A stretch of 64,000 nt of DNA, taken from assembly GCA_958510825.1 (NCBI GenBank), contig OY294049.1, forward strand, positions 3,410,001 to 3,474,000. Direction: 5' to 3'. Under the pieces are notes generated by a model, which did not search any database, had not been told where the DNA came from, and saw only the letters and a program-made list of their open reading frames with translations. The stretch is from Brachypterus glaber. Lineage: Eukaryota > Arthropoda > Insecta > Coleoptera > Kateretidae. A program made the position numbers and the translations under genes. Positions 1-10,360 of the stretch are shown here, piece after piece (position 1 is the stretch's first letter; every line of letters begins with the position of its first letter).

Positions 1-540
1 ACCCCCCCCCTCCCCTCTTAACTTTTGAACGAATTGAGATATAAAGTTCAAATTTAGAACTCTTAAATAAGGCAACTTAAACTATCTTTTAGCGTATATT
101 TAATACTTTCAGCTTTTAAAATGTAGGCAGGGGGGGTGTTTTTTTTTAAACGGAAAGGGTGGTCGTGTGATGCATCATTTTAAAGCAAATACAATTCTCT
201 ATTGGATAGTATACTTTTTGTAAATTTTTATTTGCGTTATTTAAAATTAGTTTAAAAGTATAATTTACGTTTTTTCATCATGAAATTAGTAATTTTTAAA
301 AAATTGTTTGATTTTTTTAGAGAAATTTTGACGAAAATACCTCTTTTAAACTCAAAAAAAGATGCCCCTTTCCATTAAAAAAAGTCCCCTATGCCTCCCT
401 GTCCATATTTTAAGATCTGAAAATATTAAATATATACATAAAAAATAGTTTGGGTTGTCTCATTTAAGTGTTCCAAATTTGAAGTCGATATCTCAAATTC
501 TTCAAAAGTTAAGAGGGGGAGTGACTTTTGGACCGCCCTG
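1..540. mobile_element. Palindromic TA-flanked MITE, cut by the window start
   Basis: Bases 1-205 fold back on 300-540: the CTCTTAACTTTTGAA block near base 17 is matched in inverse by AAAAGTTAAGAGGGGG near 505, and the GGAAAGGGTGGTCG block by the CCCCTTTCC block near 363. The right end is GGACCGCCCTG followed by TA, so the true left end lies before base 1. The same family recurs complete at 53196-54376 and as half copies near 59290-59575 and 41430-41640. No coding sequence. Confidence 0.7.
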
Positions 541-809
541 TATATTGTATATTGTTTAATATACAATCACAAGTTAACCAAAGTCTTTCGAAATTGTACA
601 TAATATAGATGATATAATATATTATATGAGACACTTTTTATAAAATTTTAAGTTAAAATGTTTTGCATGACCAATGTTACCACAAGTATTTTTTTGAGTA
701 ATAATTTAAAATGTTGAATATTTTTTATATTTTATTTTTGTTTTTCAAAAGAAATATTTAGTACCTGTTAACAAAAAAAAATAAAACAAAAATAAAAAAT
801 ATACAGTGC

Positions 810-1931
810 GTCTGGAATCACCCGATTAACTTTTTATTTATAATAATAATAATAATAATAATAATATTTATTGGTCTAGAAATTACATAATATAATTTTT
901 TTTTACAATAAATATGCTATTTTACACTAAAATGCATAAGCCTTTAAAAAAACCCTCGAAAAAAACACACGTCGGATACGTCGATTTTTATTTTTTATTT
1001 TGCAAATTTTGGTGTAAAAAAAATTACCAAAATTTTCACCTCCTTGCACCCTCCCATCACAACTATTTTTTTTTCAAATAGCAACCTACCCCAACAAATC
1101 GTTGAAAAGATTATTTAATAAGCTTATAAAAAAATGGGTGGCTAGTTTGAAAAAAAAATTGGATTTGGTGGATGCAAGGGGGTAAAAATTGTTGTGAACA
1201 TTTGGTGTAAACCAAAATTTGAAAAATAAAAAATAAAAATCGACCTATTTGAGCATTTTTTTAACTTCCCAGTCAAGTTAAAGAAAAAAAATGGTCAGAC
1301 AGGTCGATTTTTATTTTTAATTTTAAAAATTTTGGTTGAGAGCAAATTGTATCACAATTTTCACCCCCTTGCACCCACCAATTCCATTTTTTTTTCAAAT
1401 AGCCACCCATTTTTTATAAGCCCTTTGCCAAATAAGGCTTTATCATACACCATTATAGTATATTCAGTTTCAAGACTCAGTGGGTGTAAACAAACGCATG
1501 TGAATAGGACGGATTTAGTGACAGGGTAGGATTCAAAATAAGGGAACTTCTATGCGACGGTCCATTGCAATGCATGGTACGCTTCATCGCAAGTGCTCCC
1601 TTACTGACCTGTTTAACTTTCTACATCGCAACATTCGAGTGTCTTAACCAATAAAAACACACGCCCGCTGCCGTGGTGCGCGATTTTTTGTTTAGCTCCA
1701 CTGTATCTTGAAGCTGAATTTACTATAGAAAGCTTATTAAATAACCTTTTTAACGATGCATCGCGATATCACAAGGTGTAGTTTGCTATTTGAAATAAAA
1801 AAGTTGTGATGGAGGGTGCAAGGGGGTGAACATTTTGATAATTATTTTTACACCAAAATTTGCATAATAAAAAAAAGTCCGAGCGTTTTTTTAAAAGACA
1901 TAACTGAAAAGTTAATCGGGTGATTCCAGAC
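810..1931. mobile_element. Element with 25-bp perfect terminal inverted repeats
   Basis: A perfect 25-bp inverted repeat starting GTCTGGAATCACCCG lies at 810-834 and 1907-1931. Inside are four copies of a block resembling TTTTCACCCCCTTGCACCC in alternating orientation (near 1034 plus, 1170 minus, 1357 plus, 1808 minus), so the interior is itself folded. The short frame at 1332-1529 is part of this repeat and is not a gene. Confidence 0.65.
840..950 (-). mobile_element. 3' tail of a non-LTR retrotransposon, (TTA)n ended
   Basis: Read on the minus strand the segment ends in AATAAATA followed by a run of about eight ATT/TTA units. The adjoining motif with AATAAATATGCTATTT and CACTAAAATG is shared with 24939-25040, which has the same TAA run in the same position. 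Two independent copies sharing a tail plus simple repeat fit a 5'-truncated non-LTR retrotransposon. The family is not identified. Confidence 0.45.
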
Positions 1932-2049
1932 TTAACGTACGCACTCCATATTAAATATTATAAAATTGTCCTAAAAAATGTATTATAAATTATAATTTTA
2001 TAATAATAAAAAGTTATATAACATAATTATAATACATATGTTATCATTA

Positions 2050-2592
2050 AAGGGTTATTCAGAAATAGGGTCATTAATTTTAAGGGGTGATTCTACATAC
2101 GAAATTATAAAAAAAAGTTCCTATAAACATATGTCTAAAAACGCTAAGCCCCTTTGAAAGTGGCTAAAAAATCCGGTTTTTATTTAATAACTCTGTAACC
2201 CTTTAGGATATTGCAACGAGCTTTTGCACGTGAACTAATCTTAATAAGGCCCATATTGGTATGTTATTTTCGTGTACTAATTTTAACCAGGTGTGTGCGA
2301 AACAGAAGGGCCTTATCAGTTTTATGTCCCAAACTTTTTTCGCACGCCCCTGGTTAAAATAAGTACATGAAAATAACATACGAAGATGTGTCTTATTGAT
2401 ATTAGTTTACGTTCAAAACTTCGTTGCTATATCTGAAAGTGTTTCTGAGTTATTAAATAATAACCACTTTCAAAGGGGCCTAGGTCACTTCCGACCTATT
2501 TTTGGGCATATGTTTGTAGGAACTTTTTTTTTATATTTTCCTTTGTAGAATCACCCCTTAAAATAAATGACTCTATTTCTAAATAACTGTAT
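2050..2592. mobile_element. Palindromic MITE, AGGGGTGATTCTACA subfamily
   Basis: The left end GGGTTATTCAGAAATAGGG and AAGGGGTGATTCTACA are mirrored at 2555-2592. The centre (2290-2345) carries an inverted ACCAGG...CGCACGCCCCTGGT block. Related copies with the same subterminal block lie at 23490-23937, 32909-33640 and 54530-54792. No coding capacity seen. Confidence 0.7.
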
Positions 2593-2600
2593 AAAGAGAT

Positions 2601-2863
2601 ATTTGCCCAATAAGTATTGGGCAAATTATAATTAACACTAAACTAATGGCATAAAATTTTTCGCAGTAAAAAAGTATTTTAATACCTTTTTTAGTTACTT
2701 CATCTAGTATTACTTTGTTTTTACGTTTTTTGCTCGTTTGATTTTGCTATTTTGACTTCCGAAAGGACGAAAAAAACAAAACCAGAGCAAAAACAGACCA
2801 AGTACAAAATAACAAGTAAGCCCAGATCAAGTGACCCTAATTTTAGTGTTAAATAATTTTCAG
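2601..2863. repeat. Small palindrome plus weak inverted repeat
   Basis: ATTTGCCCAAT and its inverse face each other across a few bases at 2601-2626. TTAACACTAAA near 2632 is met by TTTAGTGTTAA near 2840, suggesting a degenerate element of about 230 bp. No target duplication was identified. Confidence 0.35.
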
Positions 2864-3499
2864 TTGAGCTAGCTCATTCCGAGCTAGAGTCCACAGTTCT
2901 AGCATCATTAGCTTGTGCGTGTCCCATGGTAGAAAATTTCTACTAGATTTATATATCATAATCCTTATTTTTTATTCTAAATACGCCCTGATTAAATAAT
3001 TATATACTCGAATTAATTTTATATCAAAGGCCCAAATAAGTAATTTTTCATTGTTTTATTATAAAACTTATGTTAGGTGTTTTTGGTTGAAAACAAGGTC
3101 AAGAACCTTAAAAATCTATTAAAAAAATACCAAGGGCACTTTCTTATTTTAATAGGCTGTGATTTAAATTTGAAATGCATTTATTTACAATACTAAAATT
3201 ATATTTTAAAATATTTAATTTTTTAATTAACTTCTTAAGTTTTTTTTTTAATTATTTTTAGTTAGTATATAATAATATTTTATTATTAACTAATCTTATT
3301 AATTCATTAAAATAAAGTACTTTAATTATGCAGTTAAGCGGATATAAACCAGTGAAAAATGAATACCGGGTGCCACAAAATAGTGGTACCCCCTATAACT
3401 TTTTTGTTTATCAACTTACCAAAATGAAATTGGAAGGATTTAAATAATTAATAAAACTGCATTTTTAACATTGTAAAAAAAAGTCTGTCACTTCCGGTT

Positions 3500-4260
3500 T
3501 CGCCGCAAATTACCCCCCCTTTTGAGTTTTAAATGGAACACCCTGTATATTTATATGTTGATTTAAAATTAAATTCTTAGTACAACCATGTACCATTTGT
3601 CAGTTTTTGACAGAACATGACATTTTTCAATAAACTTTTATAGTCATTTTTTTGCCCAACAATTTTGATTAAAATAAAATGGCTTAGTTTACACCATAAG
3701 GGCTATATTTAAGTTCAGTTCCTTTTTAGCTACCTATCTCTGTTTATAGCTTTCTGTAAACAGAGATAGACCCTGTTAAAAATGACGGGTCTGCGCGAGT
3801 ATAAATGGTGCACAAACCGGATTTGAACGGATGAAATTCACCCGCTCAAGTCCGGTTTGTGCACCATTTATACCCGCCCTAACCCGTCATTCAATAGGGG
3901 ATAGATAAATAGTACCTGAACTTAAAATATAGTCCCATGGTGTAAACTAAGCCAAGGTCTTTATTCAAAAAAAAATCATAATTTCGTACATAATTAAATA
4001 ATACATTGTTTCATATTTTTTCTAAGAAAATTACTAAGCTAAGAATAATTTTGCATATTTTAAATCTAACTATATTTAAAATTAAAATCAAAATAAAACA
4101 TGACATGGTCTAACAAAAATGGACAAATGATACATGGTTGCAGTCAGAATTTAATTCTGAATCAAAATATGTAAAAATATATAGGGTGTTCTATTTAAAA
4201 ATGAAAAGTTAATGTCATTTCTGGAGAGAGTGAAACAAAAAAATAATCCGCTATTTTATA
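3500..4260. mobile_element. Foldback element of the GGAACACCCTGTATA group
   Basis: The left arm runs outward from GGCTTAGTTTACACC (3681) through ACAACCATGTACC to GGAACACCCTGTATA (3535). The right arm mirrors it from GGTGTAAACTAAGCC (3939) through CATGGTTGCAG to AGGGTGTTC (4183). The left side also carries the CACTTCCGGTTTCGCC block (3488) found at several other sites here. A second palindromic element sits in the loop at 3770-3899. Confidence 0.6.
3770..3899. mobile_element. Palindromic MITE, AATGACGGGTCTGCGCG family, short copy
   Basis: AATGACGGGTCTGCGCGAG and TATAAATGGTGCACAAACCGG are mirrored at 3852-3895. The same terminal sequence bounds the longer element at 26288-26880. The copy sits at the centre of the larger palindrome 3500-4260. 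Confidence 0.65.
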
Positions 4261-4630
4261 GCCAGTGTAAAATTATATAAATCACCAAAGTTTAGTTTTT
4301 ATGAAATGAAAATTAACCTTAATTTTGGGGGTGGACATAAATAAAACTCCCCGGTATGACTTCAAAAAATGGCTTAAGGTCTCCATTAGATATAGCGGGC
4401 ATATCAGAGATTCTATTTTAGGTACTTTATTTTTTCAATGTTTGACTTATAATTTGTGTAAGACTAAACTAACCTACAAAACCTAATACAAATAACAAAA
4501 AAATATTGCCGTACTTTGTCATCATCTCTAAAATAGGCTAGACTACAGCTTAGTTGTAATCATTCAGAGTTTTATTCACGTTTAATTTTATTAATGCTTT
4601 ACATTACTATTAGATTACTATTAATTTTTA

Positions 4631-4916
4631 ATAGTATATTACGCACCGAGTACGCGGACCTAGTTTTTAGTGCACGAGAGTGCACTGAAATGGTTTGCGC
4701 CGAGGTGCGTATACTATTTTTCCTACGACCTAACACCTAAAAATCAAAGAAACGCAAAAATTATCTTAAAATTAGTTTTTCAATTTGAGGTTATGTGTTT
4801 GACGTTTAGTAATTTTCTAACAGCAGATATGTAAAATCAGCTGATCGTCACATCCCAACTGTTGTCATAGGCAACGGGTGGGAAATAGGCACTAACTACT
4901 AACTAGGTCGTAGGAA
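4631..4916 (+). repeat. Tandem repeat unit, copy 1
   Basis: A 286-bp unit starts ATAGTATATTACGCACC and ends CTAGGTCGTAGGAA, directly abutting a second copy. Within the unit, the start and the internal GGTGCGTATACTAT are inverse to each other. Shared landmarks are CCTACGACCTAACACCTAAA, CAGCAGATATGTAA and GTTGTCATAGGCAACGGG. Confidence 0.75.
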
Positions 4917-5238
4917 ATAGTATATTACGCACCGAGTACGCGAACCTGCGCCTCGTAAAAAAAGCACTCGATGTGCACTGAAATGGTTTGCGTCGAGGTG
5001 CGTATACTATTTTTCCTACGACCTAACACCTAAACATCCAAAAAACGCAACAGTTATCTTAAAATTAGTTTGTCAATTTGAGCAGAGATCACAATTTATT
5101 TCTGATTTGAGGTTATGTGTTTGACGTTTACTAATTTTATGACAGCAGATATGTAAAATCAGATGATCGTCACTTCCCCACCGTTGTCATAGGCAACGGG
5201 TGGGAAATAGGCACTAACTACTAACTAGGTCGTAGGAA
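4917..5238 (+). repeat. Tandem repeat unit, copy 2
   Basis: The second copy begins immediately after the first and ends with the same CTAGGTCGTAGGAA. It is longer by an insertion near 5083-5113 (GAGCAGAGATCACAATTT and following). A third, diverged partial copy is at 23134-23315. Confidence 0.75.
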
Positions 5239-7572
5239 AAAAAAATTTGTTTTGTCTTCCATGTATTTTCATTTAAAAAATAAATGACAATGGAACTAGC
5301 AATAAAAAAAATAATCAAAGAAAAATATGTCTATTTAGGAATTATATAAACATTTAAACTTTGGCGGGAATATTGTAGTCCAATTGGCCATTTTTTTTTT
5401 TAACTTTTTCTTACCCGATCTTTTTGTTCTAATACATATATCATGATAATTGTTATTAAACCTAAAATTTGTAGAATTATGTTATAATTTATAGTTGTTA
5501 CTAGCATTTGGGTGTTTAACTGTTGTTATTAATGTGTAAAATTGCATTGGATTCTATTTACATTACCTTACACTTTAACGTAGAAATTTTGCGGGGTCCT
5601 TTAAGAAAATAACGTTTGTGTAATGTATCGATGTAAGAAATTATTAAATGTTTAAGATATTAGAGCTTATACACCCCGATTTTTTAACCAGCTTTAGCCA
5701 AAGGAAATTCAAGGCTCTGTTTAAAACAGTGGGGTGTACCGGGTGTCAAAAAAGTCTTTGTATGGGCTAATATCTCCGGTATTAGTATAATTTCAAAATC
5801 CAAATTTAGAGAATCTGATGTGTACAAACAAACCAACTTTTTTGCCTAATAATAATTTTACTACCCCTTGTAAAGGTGGCGCTAGGGTTGCAACTTTGGA
5901 ATCTTAAATGCAACCCTTGATATTAATTAAAAAAAAATTAGAAAAATAATATTTTAAACGGAGTGTTTTGATATAGTGGTCCGTTTTAATTTAAAATGGT
6001 ATTTGGTATATTTTAAAGCTAAATTTAAAAAAATAATTACTAAAGGTTTAGACAACGTAGTTAATATAGTTTAAAACTGAGCTTTCTTTTAAATGATACA
6101 GGCCTGAATTTACACACTTGTTTTGAAACATTAAATGCAGCCGTTATGAAACGTTGAAAAAATATGAAAAAGTGGACCCACTTACATTTTCTCAACGTTC
6201 TATAATAATTAACAACTGTGTTAAAAAATCTAAAAATTTACACCCGTGTTAAAAAAATGTCGATCTATCTATCTGTCCTTTTCTTTTGTATGTAAACCTA
6301 ATAACTTTTGAACGAAATGTCCGATTAAAAAAAATCTTTCGAAACGATTCAGGATTTATTTAGAAACTTTCTGTTTAAAAGTTATTGTTTAGTGGGTAGC
6401 TCACTTTTATTAATTTGTAACTGAGGTATTTTTATCTGTAGATTGCACTCTTTTTAGTATCAGGCAGATAATATATCATATTTTTTCGCGAAAAAGCTGG
6501 TTTCGACTTTAAAATCAATAGTGGACACACTTATTGTTTTGACATTCCCTTAAATGGATTGCTTTATTAAAATCAGGGGCGGATCCAAGAATCGAATCAT
6601 GGTTATATCTTGGTTATAGAAATGGGATCTACATATTATTATGGGTTCCATCGAATAAGAAAATTAAGTATACCTACATATATATTATATTATGAGTCAA
6701 ACTTTTCGCTCTTGCGGACCTAATTTTGATCCGAAAATTCTAGTTATTATTTTTCGGATCAAAAAAAGCCTTACAAATGCCAAAAATTACATTTTATCCA
6801 ATCGGAACCGGGTCTAACTCATTCACGCATACATATTTAATTTTTTGTTCCATTATGAACAAGAAAAACTGCAGAGTTTTTTTTAGTCGAGATAACAATT
6901 TTTTTTAAATTCTTTACAAATATTACCCCTTAAGTTGCCCCTTATTTTAAGATGCAAAAAAAAAATGAAAAAAAAAGCAATTAAACTAGGATATGTAAAA
7001 ATGATGGTTAATAAAACAAAATATCCAAATGAAATACTGACATAAAATAAAATTGCTTGTAAAAAAGTTAAAAAATATACATATTTGTAAACTAAGAGCT
7101 AGAAAAATTAGAAAAACGTGAAAAATGTATGTAAATATTAAGTTATTATTTTATAACCGCATATTCTTTTTTCTGACGCTTTTTTCTCAAACTTCAATTT
7201 TGGTTCTGCTTGCGTGTGAATGTTTATTGATGCCAGTATAAACCCATAAAATGTTGGTCCCATTATTTATAACCGAGATGTTAGCAATAGAAATTCGCGA
7301 GACCCGACTATTTAAATCTACAGGGTAATTCAGAAATAGCACCAATAAGATTATTATTGTAAGAAATGCATGCTGATGGTTTCACATGTTTTAAATTATT
7401 CCCAGTATATAGTTTCTTAGATTTTTGTATGTTTTGTGTATTGTTTTCATTTTTTTAAATTTTTTTAGATTTTTTTTAATAAACCTTAGGGAAAGTGCTG
7501 TTTTGTTGGCACCAGTATTGTTACTAACGATGTATAAGAAAAAAATCTAATAATTTTTCGTACTCTAGTTAC
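5239..7572. other. No gene recognised; diffuse old repeats
   Basis: No open frame of note, no splice-bounded exon and no clear terminal inverted repeats. Phrases such as ATAACTTTTGAACGAA (6300) resemble interior sequence of other repeats in the window, so this is probably decayed transposon DNA. I see nothing else to annotate. Confidence 0.4.
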
Positions 7573-7723
7573 TAAGTGCCTATTCACAAGCTCGCATAAG
7601 AAGATAAAACATAACAATGCGATGCCGTGATCGGCTTGATGGGCCGCCATGTATCTTGTAAGCCAATCACGGCATCACTTTCTTATGTTGTATGTTCTTA
7701 TGCAAGCTTCTGGATATGCCTTA
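7573..7723. mobile_element. Palindromic MITE, TAAGGCCTATCC family, copy A
   Basis: The TAAGTGCCTATTC end and GATGCCGTGATCGGCTT are mirrored by AAGCCAATCACGGCATC and GGATATGCCTTA. A shorter copy with the same ends lies at 47300-47421. Confidence 0.7.
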
Positions 7724-7868
7724 ATGTAGATATTTAAATGTTTATGTGTGGCAGTGTGTCTGCAAAAGTTATGTATTATGTAAGACTACTTAGGTATATT
7801 AAAACAATGATAATTCATATAAATGTATTGTTAATGTACAGCAGATAATTATAAAAAATAAAAATAAA

Positions 7869-8479
7869 CAGTACCCGCCGTAATTCCACTCATAGTCCAG
7901 TCTTCAGGTCAATAAAAGAGGCTTTACTAGGAAATAATTCAGGAAGTTTTGATTTTCGGTTTATTGGGTAGGGTTTAAGGCCGAAAATTAAAAAAAACAA
8001 CTTTGCGACGTTGAACTCGATTTGGAACTTTCATCTTTAATGTATTTTTCAGAAAAAAACGAATTTTTCAAAATATCTCAAGATCAGTGTATCCTAGGAC
8101 AAAAAACGTTCTATAAAATCTAAAAACGTATAGTGTAACGTTTAAGGCGGTGCCGTGAATTAGCTGTAAGTCGTACGAAAAAATACATGGAACAAAAATT
8201 GTAGTAAATTTGGTCTTTATTTTCATATAAAAAGTTTTTGTCCTAGATGCACCGATCTTGAATCTTGAGATATTTTGAAAAATCCGTTTTTTGTGAAAAA
8301 TAAGTTAAAAAAATGAAAGTTCCAAATCGAATTCAACGTCACAAAACTGTTTTTTTTTTATTTGCGGCTTTAAATCCCACACAATAAACTGAAAATCAAA
8401 ACTCCCTGAATTATTTCCAGGTAAAGTCTAGTTTATTGACCTGAAGACTGGACTATAACTGTAAGTACGCCGGGTACTG
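7869..8479. mobile_element. 611-bp foldback MITE with CAGTACCCG ends
   Basis: CAGTACCCGCCGTAATTCC at the left and ACGCCGGGTACTG at the right begin arms that pair through TAGTCCAGTCTTCAGGTC / GACCTGAAGACTGGACTA and on toward the centre near 8150. It has no coding capacity. A target duplication is uncertain because both flanks are A/T simple sequence. Confidence 0.75.
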
Positions 8480-8619
8480 ATAATAAAAGAGCAATGGGCG
8501 TTATAACGGGTGAGTTTCAATCCATGGACACTCCCTAAAATGGGATTGTTTTCAGCCCGATAAAAGCAAACTTTTTGTAGCCTATATTTCTTTACAAGGG
8601 CTACAAAATAGCGTACAAA

Positions 8620-8700
8620 ATAATTTTTTTCACTTCCGGTTTCGCCGGAAACTATGTAAATTTTATTTATTTTTAATGACAACCCCTGTATATTTTTGCA
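8620..8700. repeat. Fragment of the CACTTCCGGTTTCGCC family
   Basis: CACTTCCGGTTTCGCCGGAA followed some 50 bp later by ACCCCTGTATA is the same pairing seen at 3488-3550, 17093-17155, 29723-29790 and 31390-31455. Only one arm is present here. Confidence 0.5.
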
Positions 8701-9342
8701 TTTTTGAATTTAGGAAACAATTTTACATCTAAAAAAAATAATTTAATTAATTTTTTATTTATTAAAAAAAGGCTAATAATTAAAAATTGGTAGATATGGG
8801 TATTCCTGAACGTACTTAAAAAGTCCCCAACAATTGCAGGGGAGCTCGCGTTGCCATATTGATTTTAAGGAGCACTTTTGGAGTTTATTGCAAATAACTT
8901 CTTAACGGTTAATATAAAAAGAAAGCTTAGAAAATTCTTTACAAAAATCATATAATAGTACTTTTTCCTAGTTTACTTGATATAAACGTCAATGTTTGCT
9001 TAAATTAGACGTAGAATTTGAGCTTTACTTCTTATCTTGAGTATCAGGTACTTTCCTAAATCCAAATCCAAAAATTTACTAAGCAAGTTGGAAAAAAAGT
9101 TTTATATAAGTAGGTATTTTGTAGAAAATCTAATGACAAAAGTGTACATCACGCGAGGCCAGCTTCAATTTTTGGCGACTTTTAATACGTTCAACTATAT
9201 CTCTAAAACTTCTGGATTTTTTGAGGCAAACGGTGATTTTTGTACCTCTTTGACGGGACGGTATATTTACACATACATGTACTGTTAATATGAGCTTTAA
9301 AAGTTGTATGAATTATTATTATTCTAATAATATTTGTTTTTA
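8700..9342. other. No gene recognised
   Basis: A short open frame at 9037-9288 (83 codons) has no recognisable domain, no splice context and a composition like its surroundings. I treat it as chance. No paired repeats were found. Confidence 0.35.
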
Positions 9343-9346
9343 TTAA

Positions 9347-9604
9347 CCTTTTCGCGACAGGAGTGACTTTGATATACGGGAAACGTATATTTGACCACGG
9401 GCGAAGTTAACAGACGGGAGATGCAAGTGTTCATTTAATCTGGCCGAACTGCAATAAAATTACTGAAACTTTGGCGGGGGGCTATATTTTGTGTAAGTCC
9501 AACGGTTTTTTACAGCGCAGTCGGCTACTGTTTTTATTAGTAAATATGAGAAACGCTTCCTGTACCACACACAGCTAGTTTTGTTGAACCCGGCCACGAG
9601 AAGG
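9347..9604. mobile_element. TTAA-flanked (piggyBac-like) MITE 1
   Basis: TTAA at 9343-9346 and 9605-9608 borders a 258-bp insert. Its ends are CCTTTTCGCGAC on the left and, read inward from the right, CCTTCTCGTGGC (about three mismatches). TTAA target sites with ends starting CC are the signature of the piggyBac superfamily. No transposase is encoded. Confidence 0.65.
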
Positions 9605-9930
9605 TTAATTCTTTTTTTTATAACAAGGTAGGCATTTAATAAATTAATTTTTAATCCTACGTTGACCAATAAAATTTTAGCTGCAATTTGTACAATTTTA
9701 CCATTTCATCCATTATTTAATAACTCAGTGACAATCCCTTGTTAAATAAAACCAATAAATATATCCATATGTGTTCCTTAGATATAGTTTATGTAAAAAG
9801 TACATACATTAGCCCTGAATTATGTTATATTTATTCTAGTCTTAATTTTAAATGTTTGTATTTTTAAGACTGAATTTAATATCAGTTTCTTTTTTTTATA
9901 TAAATTGTATCAATTGCAGAAATTAGAGTA

Positions 9931-10075
9931 CGGGGTTGTGCACAAATTACGTAAGATTTTCGGGAAGGGGATTCTCAAAAATCGTGCTGTCCATACTTAA
10001 GCTATAGGTAAATCATGTGACATGGGGGTCTAAAATACGTAAAAAACGCTTACGTAATTTGTGTACGAACCCCAG
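9931..10075. mobile_element. Small palindromic TA-flanked MITE with TTACGTAA arms
   Basis: CGGGGTTGTGCACAAATTAC at the left pairs with GTAATTTGTGTACGAACCCC at the right, with TA at both borders. It lies just beyond the ADAL polyadenylation signal. Confidence 0.65.
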
Positions 10076-10125
10076 TACCAATTTGCTTTACTTAATTTAA
10101 AAAAAGTTGTATTAATATAGTATTA

Positions 10126-10131
10126 TTTATT
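10126..10131 (-). promoter_or_regulatory. Polyadenylation signal of ADAL
   Basis: AATAAA on the minus strand lies 35 bases after the ADAL stop codon, a normal spacing for a short insect 3' untranslated region. This is inferred from position; no transcript was seen. Confidence 0.55.
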
Positions 10132-10165
10132 AATTTTTATATTATTCATTATAAAAATAAATATT

Positions 10166-10360
10166 TTAAGAAAACATATTACGATCTTTCCATATCCTTA
10201 ATTTTTTTCGAAGTAATTCCTTTTCTTCGTCTGATGCGAATGCAAAATCTATTGTTTTTAGAGATATTTTCCATAAATCCATTGATTTGAGATGAAAATG
10301 ATTTTGAACTTGGTAAAATTCATTGGATAAAGTTGTATTAAAAACGCCCTTATCATCAGT
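10166..10360 (-). CDS. Adal: ADAL exon 5 (terminal): TDD motif to stop
   Basis: The acceptor TTTTGTAG ends at 10361. The exon opens in phase 0 with TDDKGVF, completing the SINTDDKG sequence whose aspartates serve as metal ligand and catalytic aspartate in the adenosine/AMP deaminase fold. The remaining residues (NEFYQV, LKTIDFAFASDEEK and the basic LLRKKLRIWKDR) match the family's C-terminal helices. The frame stays open for 64 codons and stops at TAA, giving 334 residues in all, against roughly 350 for animal ADAL proteins. Confidence 0.93.
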   Translation of the reverse strand, partial: TDDKGVFNTTLSNEFYQVQNHFHLKSMDLWKISLKTIDFAFASDEEKELLRKKLRIWKDRNMFS

